DNA of 64,000 nt from Ulota crispa (GCA_963920765.1 OY987243.1:22935419-22999418), one strand, 5' to 3'. Positions 23,013-34,752 are shown, counted from the stretch's first letter. Numbers and translations are program-made. The notes: a model not told the origin generated them from the sequence alone.

Positions 23013-23244
23013 TTAACCCCTAAAGGGCCTGAATGCCCTTTGCGGCCATATGTATGACCGTATATATAAATGTATTTGAGTTGCTCTAAGGGTTTTTCAA
23101 AAAATTTAATGCACCCATCATCATACAACCCTTCAATATGTATGGTTGTAACACTTAATTTCTAGATGATTCAAACTTTTGAATATTGGTTGCGATTATA
23201 TTTGGTACCGTAGCTCTAGAGCCCAAGGGCCCTTCAAGGGTTAA
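23013..23244. mobile_element. piggyBac-type MITE, 232 bp, nested
   Basis: The ends are TTAACCCCTAAAGGGCCTGA and, on the other strand, TTAACCCTTGAAGGGCCCTT. It sits in the hairpin element at a TTAA. Flanks CATCACAGATGC and CAGTTACCATGTAAA continue one another as in the related copy at 11101-11135. Confidence 0.7.
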
Positions 23245-23356
23245 TCAGTTACCATGTAAATCCATGAGTTTTGCAAATAGGAATTCACCAAAAATGAGGT
23301 TTTGATTTTTAGGAATAAAAATTTGGCATGCTTGATTGACATTGCATAAGAATTAA

Positions 23357-23676
23357 GGAAAATTTTATAGATACCCTTGAAGTTTGCAATATTTGTATAG
23401 ATACCCCTAGTCTTTTAGAAACTGCACAAATATCTTTGGACCATAATTTTCAATTGTTTGTTCTATTGTGCATACCACTTCTTTCTCCCTTGTACCCAAG
23501 CTGCTCTTTTCTATTTTGTTGCACTCCTTGCTTTGACATTGGTTACAAAGGAAATAGTGTGCATAACACAACAAATTTCTAAAAAATGTGATCCAAGAAT
23601 ATTTGTGCAATTTCTGGAAAACCTGGGGTATCTATACAAATATGATAAACTTCAAAGATATCCATCAAAATTTCCC
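23357..23676. mobile_element. Mutator-type MITE, family K copy 1
   Basis: This 320-bp element has about 95-bp inverted ends (GGAAAATTTTATAGATACCC at the left, mirrored at the right by GGTATCTATACAAATATG and TCAAAATTTCCC). It is flanked by AAGAATTAA and AATAATTAA, an 8/9 match to a 9-bp duplication. A second copy is at 39433-39728. Confidence 0.7.
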
Positions 23677-23762
23677 AATAATTAAATATCAATGATGCAA
23701 GATAATAAAATACCAATTATATTATGTATTATTGACTGTTCATTGAATGACATAATAGGGTA

Positions 23763-24544
23763 AAAAACTCATACTTTATCCCGGGATTGTACAGTACAGT
23801 CCTGAATTATTAGCTGAAATAAGCTCAGGTTTCTGGCTATGAAGCTCCAGGGGGGGAACTGACTGAGAATCACATAAATTTTCATGTGACCAGGCCCTGC
23901 AAACGCTTCGTACCTGCTAAAGAGTAAGTTCAGTTGATATCAGTCCTCAGTCCTCACAGAGCTCCCAATCTTGCCAAAACCTGGCATACCAATCCAAAGG
24001 CTTAGCCTTAGCCTTAGCCTTCACAGTTCACACACAAGTCTACAGACCCTGAGCAACTCCCAACCAAAGGGGTTCCTTTCGAATTCAATATTTGTATTCA
24101 CTCCCATTTTGTCAGATTGTACTTCTCTGTTTTTCAAGGAAAACCTGACCATTTTTTGAGGCTATAGTACAAACTCCCCCATTCCTGACTCATATTTATC
24201 AATCTCTACTGAATCTCTGGTTGTAAGTAGATTCTGCTTGTGAGAATCTACCCCTTCCGAACATGGAAATCCAATCTGGATTTTGAGTACTTTTACCCCC
24301 CTTGTCTAATCCTACAAAGTGTTGTTGTACCGGTAGATCTTGACTTTGTTTGGTTTTAGAGGTTTAATGCCTTTTTGGGCTGTGTGAGGTCACGTCCCCA
24401 GACCTGCCATTGGCGGTTTCATTAAGTGAAATGCGTGAAAAAGGGGGGAGGGGAGTAGTGGTCGACACCATTCCCTCCGGTACAAAAATAGGGCGACCAT
24501 TCCCCATTGAACACTAACTCTAGTTCAGCTATCTTATCTTAATT
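23763..24544. other. Intergenic or LINE 3' flank, nothing recognised
   Basis: GC content is higher than in the surroundings. Short TTAGCC repeats at 24001 and a G-rich patch at 24440-24460 are present. Part of this may be the LINE 3' untranslated region, but no poly-A tail or target duplication could be found. Confidence 0.45.
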
Positions 24545-24971
24545 CTTCATTGCCATATGCATGGCTTTCCATAAGTCTGCCCCTGCGTGTAACGTGTTGA
24601 CCCATGCGGAGCCCATAATTTGTTAGCCAGTGAAGGTTTTTTGGGAGAAGCACGCGCCACATCTGGCCGCCCATATTTTCCACAGGATGCTTGTGCGAAG
24701 GAGATCCCAGGGCTAGAAGTGATAGACATACTTGTTTAGAGGACCCGTTTTGCTAACTTGAAACTGCCCTAGGAGTACGAGTTCAAAATTCGGTACCTCA
24801 GGTTTATTGCATCTTCTGGCAAAATTGTTGAATCTTCTCCAAATTTCTATTGCAATTGGGCATTCCCAAAAGAGGTGGTGTTCGGTCTCCATAGGATGAT
24901 TGCACATGGAGCAATTAGTTGCGTATTTGCCAGCTGCATTCCTCAGCCTTTTCCCCGTGGAGAGTCCTTTG

Positions 24972-25910
24972 TTAACCCCTAAAGGACCAACTGTCCCCTC
25001 GGGGGACAATTGGGATTTCGGGCATGTACTTACAACTAAACTACTTTGCATGATTTTTTGAAACTTTTATAGAAGATGAGGAATTCAAAAACCTACGAGG
25101 GCATCTAATTTTTTCTTCATTTTGACATTTATTGAAGAAATTATGCATGAATTTCTGCAAAAAGGTGGAGATTGGGTAGCCAAAAACTTTTCTAAAAATA
25201 ACATTTTTTCAAAATAAAAATCTGAAATTGGTTCTTTAGATTTATACATATGTGGGGAGCTTTGAATCATTCAATTCCAATATAAAATTGAAAAGTTTTA
25301 GTTTGCGGGCAGGTACGGAACTCCCATACTTCCATTCCTTTTGCCTTTGGTGCTATACTTTTTGTGCTCTTTGTGAATTTGTTTTTTGACTTTTTTTTTC
25401 CATATTGTAGTAGACTAAGATTCCTTGGTTTTCTCCATTTGGATCAAAGTAATTCACATTTCACAATTTTACATAAATCCTCCAATTTTGCCTAGTGTAT
25501 ATGCAAATTTGATGGCCTTACGGCATTGCAGGATTTTACAAAATGTGATTCACACCTCCAATTCATTTGAAAATTCTCCCACACTTACCTAACTTGGTCT
25601 TCTACATGGGAAAAATAAACCTCACATTTGCGTAGAGCAATTTTTTAGATATAGGAGGCATCAAAGGCTTCTAAAAATTTGGGCAGCAGGGAAAAAAACT
25701 TTTTTTTTCACTTCAAAAGTCAATATCTCACTCCTCTACATCTAGAATGAGCAAATTTTTTTCCCACAATTACCTCCCATAGTCTAGGGCAAGATCTTAT
25801 GGTTGGATTTCCAAAAATAATTATTTTTCCTACCTTTGTACTCATTCCCCCAAAAGTGGGAGTTTTCAGTAACTTTCACTAAAAAAAGGGCTTGGTCCTT
25901 TAGGGGTTAA
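24972..25910 (-). mobile_element. piggyBac-type MITE, family D, inserted in LINE ORF2
   Basis: This 939-bp element is bounded by TTAA. The ends are TTAACCCCTAAAGGACCAAC and, on the other strand, TTAACCCCTAAAGGACCAAG. It is reverse to 19304-20249 and 35808-36757. The LINE reading frame continues across it if the element and one TTAA are taken away: WLMLNKGLSTGKR spans the junction, the normal sequence type just before the zf-RVT cysteines. This is direct evidence of a 4-bp TTAA duplication. Confidence 0.85.
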
Positions 25911-27897
25911 GCATGAGCCATGTGAACATTGTTTCTTTCCTTGGTTTGGCCGCATGCCAAATGAAGGAATATAGTGATTTTGTGTGGTTAGGCAAATATC
26001 CCCAGGCTCTCATCACTTGTGCACATGGCGGAGGTTCTCCAGTGTCTTGCAAGCGGCCACTGTGGCCTCTTTTGACCGAGTATTGGAAGAAGGGGGCTTT
26101 CTTGATTTTTCCAATTTTCCCCCAAGACCATTTTGCTTGGTCCCAAGTTAGGTCTTTTATTGCATTGCCTGGGTACTCCCATATTCTATTCTAGCCTTGT
26201 GGCTTCTCCGGTGGATTGCAAATTGTGAAAGATTTGTGGAAGGGTTCCCACATCACCACCCTTGCTGGTTGTAGATCGGCTGTGGGAGGTGGCTGCCTAT
26301 AGATGTAATTGGTTAGCAACTTTGAGTTGTTGAGTTTGCCGAACCTTGTGGCTATTTCTACTTTTGAGTTTGGATCTTCAATCAAGTAGAAGCAATTGTC
26401 CCTTTCACAAAAAGCCCAATCCCCCTTCTTCCAAGACTAGTCTCGCCTTCTTGGCTCCCAAGGAATGTGGCTGATAACTTTGAGTTTGCGTGCTATTCCC
26501 CTTGCTCTGATTGGGCCGCGCGGTATGCCACCAAGTAGAATGTCTCTAAGGGGTTTTCAATCGTCACTTTGTTTGCTCTAGAGGTCAAAGATTTTACAAA
26601 TCCCTGCTTTGGCCCATAGATGTAGGCTTGAGTCCTCTCCAAACCCTAATGGTGTGCTTGGAGCTTCCAAGATGAAGGGATTGCCAAAGAGCTGTTGCCC
26701 TAGGATTTGCTCCAAGGTGACTAGTTCCTCTCTTGTTAGGTGTTTCTTGATGTCAGTAAATGCTTTGAAACATGTTGCTACCAGGGATGAGAGTGTTTTA
26801 TCCTTGCGGACCCCTTTTCCAAAGAAAAGCCAATAGGGTGAGTTATGCCATTTTGCGTTCCCTATGGATCTAATGGCTTGGATTTTGTCTTTCATCAACG
26901 CCTTCCAAGGTTCCTGACCTGGTGCAAGCCCCTTGACAACCAGTTTAGATAATAGGGCTTGCATTTGAAGATGAGGATCAATGAGTTTGATTCCTCCCTC
27001 TGTCATGGGAAGGATGGTTGAGTTCCACCTCAATTTTGTTGCCCCGGCGCCCTCTAATTTGCCTGACCATAGAAATGATCTGATGATTGCTTGTATCTAA
27101 TTACTCGTTTGCTTGTGCAGGCCACAGCACGCCGCGCTGTACCAACATGTGGCTAGGAGGATTTGGTTGCTAATTAGCACTCTTCCTGCCATCGAGAGTT
27201 GCTTGGTTGCCCATACTCTTAGTTTCTTTTGTAAGGATTTCATGAAGGATTTAGTGTTTGGGCCTGCATTGAGATGGAATCCAATGAGTGGGCCAAAGTA
27301 GCAGACACCCTGTCCCTCTTTGACCCACTTGAGGCCAATCTGTTCTCCCCAATCAAAGTTTTTAGGGTTTGAAGATGCCCAAATTGCGTATGATTTTCCC
27401 CAATTCACCCTCAAACCACATGCAATGCAGTATGTCTCTAGAATCCTGTACGTTTTCTCTAGATTTTTCTTGGTGCCTTGTAAATATAAAGCTTTGCCAT
27501 CCACATAGGATGAGTCAATTATTGTCTTGCCATTGGGGAGGGTGAATCCTTGTATTCCATGTTGTTCATTTGTGAGGAGACATCCTAGGGAGTCTAGCAC
27601 AATTATGAAGAAGAAGGGTGCTAGAGGGCAGCCTTGGCGGACGGATCTAGAGAGATTGAAAGTTTTCCCAACTTCGCCGTTGACCACCACTGCCGATGAT
27701 GCATCTTTGTAGAGTGCTCTCACACTCCTAATGAATTTGGTTTGGAAGCCTTGAGCTTCAAGGACTTCTCCCATGAATTGCCAGCTGATCTAATCAAAGG
27801 CTTTTTCAAAGTCCAAGAGTAAAAGGGTAAGGTCTTGTCTTGATTGTTCTGTCCACTGCATGGATTCTAGTGCCATGAAAATGTTATCAATGACGTG

Positions 27898-28008
27898 CAC
27901 TACAACATGGCAAATCTACAGAAATTGTCCAATTTGACAATCTTTTTGTCATTTTGGACACATTTAGTCAATTTGGACATGTCAATTAGGACACAATTTC
28001 TTGTAGTG
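27898..28008. mobile_element. CACTA MITE inserted in LINE reverse transcriptase
   Basis: This 111-bp element begins CACTACAACATGG and ends TTTCTTGTAGTG, with inner blocks GAAATTGTCC and GGACACAATTTC mirrored. It is flanked by GTG on both sides (27895-27897 and 28009-28011), the 3-bp duplication of CACTA elements. It splits the RT domain between the FIQGK and DNIFMALE blocks. Confidence 0.82.
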
Positions 28009-29800
28009 GTGTTTTCCTTGAATAAATCCAATTTGGTTGGGTCAAATCAATTCAAGGAGGATCGCTTGGATTTGCTTGGCTAGGATCTTGGCCATGATTT
28101 TGTAGTAGGATCCCAAGAGGGTGATTGGCCAGTAGTTCATGATGAGGGTTGTGTCGCCTCCCTTAGAGATGAGCACAATCAAGCCCCTGCTGAGCTCCGC
28201 CCCTAGTTCTCCTGTCTCAAAGGATTCCTTAATGGTCTCAAATAGGTCCATTTCCACCTTGGCCGAGCAAGTTGAGAAGAATTCAGAGGGTATGCCATCT
28301 ATGCTTGAGGACCTTCCAAGGGCAACTGCTTTGAGGGCCCGCTTGAATTCCATGTATGATAGTGGTTCCGTCAAAAGAATATTGTGTCTGTGGGTTACTA
28401 CTTGTTGAACGGACTGAATCATTGCTCATCTGGCTGCCCTTATGGGGTCCATTTCTATGTCGGCCATGTAGAGTTCTCTGTAGAACTCTGATATTGCTCT
28501 CAATTTCCTTGCTTGGTCATTTAGTAGTCTCCCCTCTACTAGGAGCTGGGTCTTGTTGGAGCTGGAGTGCTAGTCTCCTACAATTCTAAAAAACTCTTTA
28601 TTGCAATGGTCACCTTTCCTGCTCCATTGTGCTACGATTGAGTGATACCTCTTGTCAAGTAGGTCCACTAAGGTCTCATGGAGCTTGGTTCTAGCTTCAT
28701 TGAGGGTGAGTTCTGCAAGGGCGTCGCCTAGGTTCTGATGGAGGTATGACTTTGATTTACTAATGCGTTTTATCAGATCCCTTTCTTTTTTGTATGTGAC
28801 TGCTTTTTGCTCCTTGTGAATGCCTTGGGCCATGTGTAGGACCCTTGTTTGAGCCGCGACAACCCAATTTGGCCAGCACCGTTTGTCGGGTGGTCTTGGA
28901 ATCTTGCTCCATGCTATGTCAAGTTTACTCTTCACCTCCTTGTCTTTGAGGATGGAATCAGTCATGCTCTTGCGGAGGATTTGGCCTCTCCTGCCTGGGA
29001 GTAAAGTGAGGGAAATAGGGGAGTGGTTGGACACCTTGGTATGCGGATGCGTACACAGTGTTCCTCCTTGGTCGCATATAAGCTGAGATGCATATATTTT
29101 GTCGATCCTACCTGCTCTCCTATTTGTGCCTTAGTGCCCGTTTTTCCAAATGAAGCGTTTGTCTAAGTCGTATTGGATATTGTCTGAGTCGCGTCGGATA
29201 TTGTCTTACTATGTTGTATCTAAGAGGCCGTAATGGTTCAGCAGCCGCATCTACCAGGTTTTTTCTCTCTGATTCTGGGTGCTGCAAGATCTAGATTGTA
29301 CTAGCCAATCGGATGGGTCTTCAACCATGTTGAAGTTCCCAGCCAGCAGTAAAGCCTCTTTTAGTATATCCGCCTCTACAATTTGTTCCCAGAGTTGCGC
29401 TCTGTCGCTAGATGAGCAGGGTGCGTACACATTAATGATGGTCAGGGTGAGATTCCCATCCACCTTGATGTATTGGGCCCTTCCTAGGACAATGATAGCT
29501 CCTTTCGTAAGTTGCTGTGCATGTTTTTGTGCCATTAGTATGGCCAAACCACCCCTCTAGGGCGTATTGTTACCTTCTATGGTAGCTAGGTTCTAGGCCT
29601 TGTGCCCACCTGCAAAAGGAAAGCTTCTGGTGTTGTGCTTGCATCTATCTTCATTGAGCCAGTGCTCTTGAAGCAAGATCACTTGAGGAGGGTAGGGCAT
29701 TCTTTCGAACATCCACCTAATATGTACTTGTTTTTAGATTTGTGACTACCAGTACCTAAGCCACGGATGTTCATGGATGCAATATGTAGACCGCACTCCA

Positions 29801-32013
29801 TCAAGAAGATGTGGAGTTTGCCAGATTGATTGGAGTATTAGCTTCACTTGGGGCTATTGAGATTGCTATGGCTGATGTGGAGGGCGCTTTGGAAAGGCGC
29901 TCCAGGAGTCTAGTTTTCTTGAGGGGTTGTGTTGGCAATGCATGCATGCTTGGATGCCAGCCAGCTTCAAGTTCTGTGGTGGTGGTCAGATTGGTCCATT
30001 TACGTAGGAGGCAATTTGCCTTAGATCTTCCTCTCCATGCTGCAAGTTTCTTGAGGTTGGCGCATTCTTGCCATGTTGTTGTTGTGTCCTTTATGGCCTT
30101 TGCTATTGGTGCCGCTTTAGTCACTGCTAAAACTGTTAGCTTTTGCGCCTCCTCATCTCCATCCCATCTCAAAGACCATGAGATCACTTCCCAGTTGTCT
30201 ACCTTTGGTGGCTTCTTAAGGTTTGCCCTTAGATGGTTGCTGATCCTAGTTAGTATCCTGCCTTTGGTTGTGTCAAGCTCAAGCTTGTCTAGGGCAAATG
30301 TCACAGAGACCAAATCCAAGAGACCGTGGGCTGCCCCTTTTGTGTCAAGGAGCAGCTATTTCCCTTTATATGTGCATTTGCATACTACAGGCCAGATTGT
30401 CAAGAATTTGGGTCCATCTGCAAGCGAGGGCACATTTTTGGTGTTGAATGTGTCATACGCTTTAGTTGTGGTAAGGGGTTCTAGAATCCACCTTGAGAAT
30501 GGGTCAATGATCTGCTTGATCTCTTCTTAGAGTCCCAAAATTTCCCTTTAATAGGGGTGTAGTTTGAGGTGCTACCCTTTCTGGTTCCCATACTTTTCTA
30601 TGTTGAGGAGGGTACTAGGGGTATGCCTCTGTGCGATGGGGTGGGTGTTGTTGCCTTTGTTGCTGCAAGTTCTAGTGCTAGGAATTCTGAGTCCTTGGCC
30701 ACTCCTTGAATTGCTTTGGATGGGGCTGGTTCGTTTGCTTAGAGAGAGGTCGGTTCCAGACTAATTGTCCTTGCTTTGGGGGTATATGTGGGCGTTCCAG
30801 AGGGGCCGCTGCCCTTTGTTGCGGTGCCGTTGTATGCTTATGTATCTTAGGTGAGCGCTGCAGCCTCCGCTTTGAGTTTTTGTTGAGCACGTGCTCAAAT
30901 CCATCCTCATCTATTCTCTTGTTGAGGTCCGTTGTTTCTCGCTATCATTTCCTTAGTGGGTAGTCTATGGTTGCATGTCCGAATTGCCTACAGCAATTGC
31001 ACTGCCCCTGAAGGCCAGCGTAAAGTACTCTCTGGTTGTATGTCTCTCTACTGCCAGCTCCTTCTCTAAGTACAAGAACTTTGAGGCTGCCAGGGAGTTT
31101 GGAGAGTTTGGTTATTACGTGGACTATGGGTCTGGCGGGTCTTTTGCTAGCTGTATAGGAGCTTTCTATTAAAATGACCTGTCCAATCATAGAGCCTAAG
31201 TGGCATAGCCATGGTTCTACTTGGAGCATTGAGTCCAGTCAAGAATTGCACCCGGATCGAAGACTCGGGTTTCAAGTTAGGGTTAGGGTTCTCTGCTGAG
31301 AGGCCATCTTTCTAGCGTAAGAAACTGAGTGTGCATCCATCCCAATTGATGTAGGCCTTGATGATGCATTTGGTAGCTCCTTCCTCATCTAGAAACACCA
31401 TTTTGAAGTATCCACGGGCTAACATTTGAACTGAAAGAAAGGAATTAGCTATGTGCGTTCTAAGGAAATTGAGGAGGTTAGGGAAACCTAGAGAGGCGCC
31501 CAGATCTCTGCCCAGAACCATGCACTTATTTTTTTTGATTCACTCCATTTGCATTTTTTCCAGCTGCTCCGTTGTAAAATTCACCAACGGCTTCTAGCTT
31601 GGGTCCATGAAGGTGTCTGCGGTTTCCTCCTGCTGTATCTAAGGTACTTCTGGCTTGCAAGTCAATGTTGGGGAGTTTGCTGCGCCTCAGCCTATCTCAT
31701 GTGTTGAAGGGAGTCTGATTCTCCTGTCTTTTGTGTGCTGTCCCGCTGGAGTTTCTTCCATGGGAGCCGTGTCTTCCTCCCGAGGCGCAAGGGACATCTA
31801 TTTAGTTCAAGAGTCATCAATCAAGTTGAACAAAGGGTCTCCCATTTGGCTTCTCGTGCAGTCTCCAGCGGTGTGGGTTACGAGCGATTGAGTAATACAC
31901 ATGGGGCCTTAGTAGGAGCCATCCCACTATTAGCAATGAGAAAAACCTCTTGAGCTGCCCTATCCCTGTCAGGATCTGTCTTCCTCACAAAGTTCCGTGT
32001 GCTTTTCTCTCAT
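29801..32013 (-). pseudogene. LINE ORF1 (RNA-binding protein), broken
   Basis: The first ATG in a plausible context is at 32013. A segment near 31521-31312 contains GYFKMVFLDEEGATKCI followed by a Trp, resembling the DUF4283 domain of plant L1 ORF1. Further on, CNCCRQFGHATIDY is a CX2CX4HX4C knuckle whose last Cys is Tyr. A basic C-terminal part runs to 29801. The frame is broken in several places, so no intact protein is made. ORF1 proteins coat LINE RNA. Confidence 0.7.
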
Positions 32014-32168
32014 GCAAATTCCTCCAATGGTCGCTAGAGTATTCTACACGATGATTGCAAACAAAGCTTGAGATCTACAGTAGACTACATTTGATTGTCA
32101 AAGCTACTCCGCCTGCTCAGGTGCCCTAGCCAACGGAGAGGAAAAGATGTTTGGTTTTAGAGGGGCTA

Positions 32169-32490
32169 CACTAAATATTGCATTTAGGTTGCCTCGATAA
32201 GTAGGTTGCCTCAATAATTCTAGTACATTGGAAAGTTATCTCATACCCAATTGCTTGGCCACTTGGATGTGCATGCAATTCTTTACATAGTAAGATTTCA
32301 CATGGTTTATGGCCCTAGCCAATGCTAATTTTTTTTTTTTGCAATGCTGATGTTCTTGCCTAGTCTTTGTTGTTGTTGATTTTTTTAATGCCATAATTAT
32401 TGATGAAAATTAGTGTAATATTGATAAGTATTTCTATAGTGTAAAATATGAAGGAATTAGTATGGGGCAACCAAAATGCCATATTCAATA
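32169..32490. mobile_element. MITE family I copy 3
   Basis: It begins CACTAAATATTGCATTTAGG and ends CCAAAATGCCATATTCAATA. It is colinear with 6891-7200 and 21044-21365. It lies at the 5' side of the LINE. The left end is the best-preserved of the three copies. Confidence 0.6.
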
Positions 32491-32763
32491 TATGCTATTG
32501 AAGTCTTGGTAAAGTCTTGAAGTGAGAACTTGTAAATAGAACAATAAGGAGCAGTTCACACTACATCCCACATCCCAATTTTGCAAGTCCCACCTCAATA
32601 TGAGATCCCAATTTTATTGGATTATTGAGGGAGAAAAAAACACACAAAAGAAAGCTATGAATACTTCATGAAAATATATTGGTGGGACTTGGGTAAAAAG
32701 TTGGGTTTAGCAAAATGGTTGACCCAAACCTTGAGTGAAGTACCACCTTCTTTGGCGCCATAA

Positions 32764-33184
32764 GGGCATCCCCAATGCAGCCGTAAAAGAGGTAGGCAAA
32801 AGCTTGTGCAGTGCTTTAAACCGGACTTGAGCAAAAACACGGGCTCCAATGCAAGAGTTAAACCATATTGCATTTTTCAGGGCCCCCCACAAAAGAGCCC
32901 CTCCCCTGCAAATTTCCACTATTTGGAGAGTCTTGCATACCACTCCAACTCTGACACTGACGCAATTTCAGAGAATTTCAGATACTTCTAACATGGATCA
33001 GCCACACATAAGCACTTAAAAAAGGCATAAACTAATAAAAAAAATTGTGGTTAGTGAGTGTCATAAGGTATGTGCATTGGGAGGTGGTGGTTTGGGAAAA
33101 GGCCTTGCTTTGCAAGAGAGCCGCAATCAGACCTTGTCTCACACAATTGGTGGGGCTAAAATACTTGCTAGATTGGGGATGCCC
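32764..33184. mobile_element. Harbinger-type MITE, 421 bp
   Basis: The ends are GGGCATCCCCAATGCAG and, on the other strand, GGGCATCCCCAATCTAG. TAA lies directly outside both ends (32761-32763 and 33185-33187), the 3-bp TWA duplication of PIF/Harbinger elements. The interior is less AT-rich than surrounding DNA and has only incidental frames. Confidence 0.75.
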
Positions 33185-33305
33185 TAACATTCAAAAAATG
33201 TTATCATGTAAACAAAATGTAGTGAATTGGGAGATTGGACTTGAAACTTAGTGTGAAGAGCTTAGTTCCAACTTTTAGCTCAACACCAATTAAATTCTAG
33301 GATGT

Positions 33306-33541
33306 TGCTATTTTGTGAGCATAAAATGGTGAGCCCGTGAGCAGTGCCCCAAGACTTGGTGAGCAAGAACCAATTTTGAGCTCAAAATCAATGGAACAAC
33401 TTAAAAAATAGCAAGTTTTTCAAGAGATGAATGTTTATAATGCACAAAAGTAATGCCTTGTATACACATTTGTAAATGAAATTTAATATTTTGACAAAAA
33501 AACCTACTCACAACTCATAGATCCCTGCTCATAATTTAACA
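33306..33541. mobile_element. MITE family M copy 1 (TGCTATTTTGTGAGCA ends)
   Basis: The left end TGCTATTTTGTGAGCA and right end TGCTCATAATTTAACA are inverted. The interior (GAGCTCAAAATCAAT, TCAAGAGATGAA, TATACACATTT) occurs reversed at 43012-43259. Superfamily not assigned. Confidence 0.6.
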
Positions 33542-33846
33542 TTCCCCAGTCTTAAAGAAGATTCATAAATAGCAAGCACCTAAAACCATGTTGAATATTT
33601 GTGTAAAGTTTGAAGATGTCCATTGTGATAAGTTTTTGGTAATATTATTTGATAAATTGCCAAGAGGTTTTTTGTTTGTCATTGTTGGTAAGAGTAACAA
33701 AATTTCGTAGCTTTTGTTAGAAAGGCATGAAGATTAGGAAGTTTGGTCTGATTTTTTAAAATGTTGGTGTATTTGGAGACTTGTTGGTTCAAGATGAAAA
33801 ACCAAGGTGAAAGTTTTGTTGCCTTAGAAGATTCAATCACAAGAGC
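33542..33846. other. Intergenic DNA, nothing recognised
   Basis: Between two MITEs. No coding or repeat signal could be supported. Confidence 0.55.
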
Positions 33847-34716
33847 TGTATAGTACCAGTTAGTATTGATAGGTAGAACTTGTTTTGGCATTTCAAAGAA
33901 GTTTGTGTACCAAAAAATGTAAAGGTCATTTTAATCTCATATTTTTGGCATGTGATTCTCATGTAATTTCAATGAACCATATCAAAATTTGGTTACTAAA
34001 AATAAAAATCTTATTTTTGGTAAGTTGTTTTGTGTCAAAATTGCAGTTTTACAAGAAAGTTGATTAAAACACATTGGTGATGAATTTTTGAGATTTGATA
34101 ACATGGATGCATAGGAGACATCCGTGCGCACATCTTTCCTTCTAACAAACATCTTCAAAAAGTTCAAAATTCCTTCAATGGAGACTTGAAAGTTGGTGTA
34201 ATCATGACCAAATTTAGTAAAATAAATCCTTCTTCATAATAATAAAATTGTGCTATTTGACTCATACATTATGATCTATACCATTGAACATAGTGATATG
34301 TTTATTTTGCCAAAAACTAATTAAAAAGTAAAAATGTTTATTTAACTAAATTTGGTCATGATTACACCAACTTTCAAGTCTCCATTGAAGGAATTTTGAA
34401 CTTTTTGAAGATGTTTGTTAGAAGGAAAGATGTGCGCACGGATGTCTCCTACGCATCCATGTTATCAAATCTCAAAAATTCATCACCAATGTGTTTTAAT
34501 CAACTTTCTTGTAAAACTGCAATTTTGACACAAAACAATTTATCAAAAATAGGACTTTTATTTTTAGTAACCAAAATTTGGTATGGTTCATTGAAATTGC
34601 ATGGGAATTACATGCCAAAAACATGAGATTAAAATGACCTGTACAATTTTTGGTATTCAAACTTCTTTGGAATGCCAAAACAAGTTCTACCTATCAATAC
34701 TAACTAGTATTGTACA
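33847..34716. mobile_element. Long-hairpin element, family E copy 3
   Basis: The ends TGTATAGTACCAGTTAGTAT and, on the other strand, TGTACAATACTAGTTAGTAT bound arms of about 370 bp. The arms are mirrored with few differences around a centre near 34280. E-type arm block GTGATGAATTTTTGAGATTT is present. The mirror frames encoding MNFLKMFVRRKDVRTDVSYA on both strands are a by-product of the palindrome. Confidence 0.75.
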
Positions 34717-34752
34717 GAAAGAAACCAAAGATTGAGGCAAGAGGGAGGCTCA

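Larger units (their letters stand above)
21819..23762. mobile_element. Decayed hairpin element related to family E, with three nested insertions
   Basis: The outer inverted ends are TACCCTATTATG and CATAATAGGGTA. The arms share the E-type blocks GTGATGAATTTTTGAGATTT and TTAACTAGCTTTTGG with 10463-11337. Removing the elements at 22112-22662, 23013-23244 and 23357-23676 restores colinearity with copy 1, so those three arrived later. Confidence 0.65.
24713..29774 (-). pseudogene. LINE ORF2 (endonuclease and reverse transcriptase), broken
   Basis: It opens with MNIRGLG near 29774, the usual start of the endonuclease. INVYAP and GNFN (normally GDFN) follow. In the RT part, FIQGK (near 28025), DFEKAFD (near 27800), RQGCPLAP (near 27640) and GLRVNWGKS (near 27410) are the standard blocks. 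The catalytic YADD is YVDG, so the enzyme would be dead even without the stops. The C-terminal zf-RVT segment has CSMC and the H-x3-H-x4-WECP pattern. Two transposons split the gene. Confidence 0.8.
24545..32150 (-). mobile_element. LINE of plant L1 type, inactive, with two nested DNA transposons
   Basis: On the minus strand the order is ORF1 (DUF4283-like segment near 31521-31312, zinc knuckle near 31000), apurinic endonuclease (29774-29250), reverse transcriptase (28420-26580) and zf-RVT zinc segment (25050-24713). That is the plant L1 layout. Stops and frame changes interrupt both ORFs. Interrupted by the family D element at 24972-25910 and a CACTA MITE at 27898-28008. Outer limits are approximate because neither a poly-A tail nor target duplication was found. 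Confidence 0.85.

Noticed and set aside
29811-30530. 239-aa plus-strand open frame
   Set aside because: It is antisense to LINE ORF1 and the start of ORF2. It has no domain and is open because the opposite strand was once coding.
33982-34626. Matching 60-76-aa frames on both strands sharing the same protein start
   Set aside because: They are mirror translations of the two arms of a palindromic element.
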